The notes beneath the pieces were generated by a model. The model worked only from the letters and a program-made list of their open reading frames with translations, searched no databases and was not told the origin of the DNA. This document shows positions 14,010 through 14,924 of a stretch of DNA of 14,924 nucleotides, one piece after another (position 1 is the stretch's first letter; every line of letters begins with the position of its first letter). The position numbers were made by a program, and so were the translations under genes. Origin of the DNA: CAMYMG01 sp038259455 (GTDB lineage Bacteria; Pseudomonadota; Alphaproteobacteria; Rhizobiales; Rhizobiaceae); contig JBBSOT010000086.1 in NCBI GenBank assembly GCA_038259455.1, positions 1 through 14,924 of the forward strand. Reading direction: 5' to 3'.

Positions 14010-14924
14010 TCAGTTCGGCAACGCCGCGGCCATCGTCGCATAGTAGAACGCGTCGAAATTGCGAAGCTTGGGCTCGTTCGGCAGGTCGGGCAGCACGCGG
14101 TTGACGATGAACGGCACCTCCTGCTCGGTCAGTCCGCCATGCGAACGCAGCGGCTCGTTGAGAGCGGCGAGGTCGTGACGATGTTCCGAGGTGCCCAGCG
14201 TCATGTTCTCGGTCGAGATCAGCACGATGTCGCCGATGCGGTCGGCCGGCAGCTCGAAGCGGGCGCAGGCGGTGGCGCTATCGACGACCAGCATCATGCC
14301 CGGAACCTTCGACAGGCGCGCGACGATGTCGGCCTGGTTCGTATCCTTCGGCAGGTAGGCGGTGGCGAAGGAGCCCAGCGCGCCGTGGTGGACGACATAG
14401 GGATCGGTGATCGGCAGGATGACGCGGGCCGCGTCCTTGCCGAGCCATTCGTCGAGCAGGTCCTGCACGTAGACCACCGCCGGCGCGCCGTCGGCGAGGT
14501 GCTTGGGCTTCATGCCGTGGTCGGCGGTGACGACGATCGCCGCGCCGAGCGCGTCGAGTTCGGTCAGATAGCGGTCGAACATGGCGTAGAAGTCGTTCGC
14601 CTGCTTAACCCCAGGCGCATATTTGTGCTGCACATAGTCGGTGGTGGTCAGGTACATGACGTCCGGACGCCACTCCTTCAGGAGCTGCACGCCGGCGGCG
14701 AAGACAAATTCCGAGAGCTCGGCCGAATAGACCTCGGGGACGGGCAACCCAAAGTGCTTCGAGGCATTGTCGATGCCGTGTTCGGCGAGCGTCGTCGTGT
14801 CTGACTTTTCCGCCGAGAAGCAAATGGCGCGGCCGTCATCGAACTTGAGCCCCTTGCCGAGCAGGGCGCGCAGCTTGTCCTTGGCGGTGACGACCGCGAC
14901 CTTGGCGCCGGCGTCGTAGAAGGC
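14010..14924 (-). CDS. phnA: phosphonoacetate hydrolase (5' end outside window)
   Basis: The frame is open from the window edge and gives the last 304 residues. PhnA is a zinc enzyme of the alkaline phosphatase superfamily that splits the C-P bond of phosphonoacetate to acetate and phosphate. Visible metal-site motifs are TTTDYVQHKYAP (D and H about 96 and 100 residues into the visible part), TADHGM (D and H) and RSHGGL with the last histidine. The N-terminal part with the nucleophile threonine lies outside. The gene sits directly before phnY in the same direction, as in the phnWAY group, where PhnW makes phosphonoacetaldehyde from 2-aminoethylphosphonate. A phnW gene is expected just beyond 14924, by inference only. 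A phosphonopyruvate hydrolase-like or general phosphodiesterase role is less likely given the partner. Confidence 0.87.
   Translation of the reverse strand, partial: AFYDAGAKVAVVTAKDKLRALLGKGLKFDDGRAICFSAEKSDTTTLAEHGIDNASKHFGLPVPEVYSAELSEFVFAAGVQLLKEWRPDVMYLTTTDYVQHKYAPGVKQANDFYAMFDRYLTELDALGAAIVVTADHGMKPKHLADGAPAVVYVQDLLDEWLGKDAARVILPITDPYVVHHGALGSFATAYLPKDTNQADIVARLSKVPGMMLVVDSATACARFELPADRIGDIVLISTENMTLGTSEHRHDLAALNEPLRSHGGLTEQEVPFIVNRVLPDLPNEPKLRNFDAFYYATMAAALPN

Noticed and set aside
12865..14043. Long plus-strand frame of 392 codons opposite phnY
   Set aside because: It is the antisense shadow of a G+C-rich, clearly recognisable dehydrogenase. Composition is arginine/aspartate/leucine-rich with no family resemblance.
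1..14924. CRISPR array, rRNA or riboswitch
   Set aside because: No regularly spaced repeats, rRNA-like or conserved riboswitch-like sequence seen on either strand.

Overview
This window looks like an accessory region of an alphaproteobacterium of the Rhizobiales, probably Mesorhizobium or a relative. The case rests on a tad-pilus gene end, a phosphonoacetate hydrolase/phosphonoacetaldehyde dehydrogenase pair of the Sinorhizobium phnWAY type, FNR/FixK-like sites and many transposase scars. This placement is inference from gene content; no rRNA or intact tRNA is present to confirm it. Composition is patchy: I counted 37 G+C in the 60 bases 13021-13080 inside phnY but only 24 in 3001-3060 inside an unknown cargo gene.

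Layout. 1-428 (+): the 3' end of a TadG-like pilus assembly gene. 429-1491: gene scrapyard, with an IS3-family transposase scrap, a fragment of a small unknown protein, a 5'-truncated HEPN-like gene and non-coding sequence. 1492-2571 (-): an apparently intact IS5-family transposase. 2813-3742 (-): an A+T-richer gene of unknown function. 3743-4022: non-coding, with a tRNA-3'-end-like attachment-site remnant, a short direct repeat and a hairpin. 4023-6265 (-): an extra, mobile-looking ftsH in two overlapping frames. The ATPase half is separated from the protease half by what reads as a single lost base, and the protease half runs in frame into the catalytic domain of a tyrosine recombinase. 6532-6855 (-): a small periplasmic cytochrome c. 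6856-7905: more debris, including a methyltransferase/enoyl-CoA hydratase chimera and an IS6-family scrap. 7906-10999 (-): a three-gene operon for a tripartite ABC exporter (adaptor, permease, ATPase). 11275-11670 (-): a cupin. 11710-12540: no recognisable gene. 12541-14924 (-): phnY and the 3' part of phnA.

How it fits together. The phn genes turn phosphonoacetaldehyde into phosphonoacetate and then acetate plus phosphate. The exporter genes are tightly packed and form one transport machine of unknown substrate. FNR/FixK-type palindromes lie upstream of ftsH (exact arms, with a -10-like hexamer at class II spacing) and upstream of the cupin (one mismatch). Together with the cytochrome c, this suggests a small low-oxygen-responsive island assembled by insertions. 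The most unusual object is the FtsH protease-tyrosine recombinase fusion.
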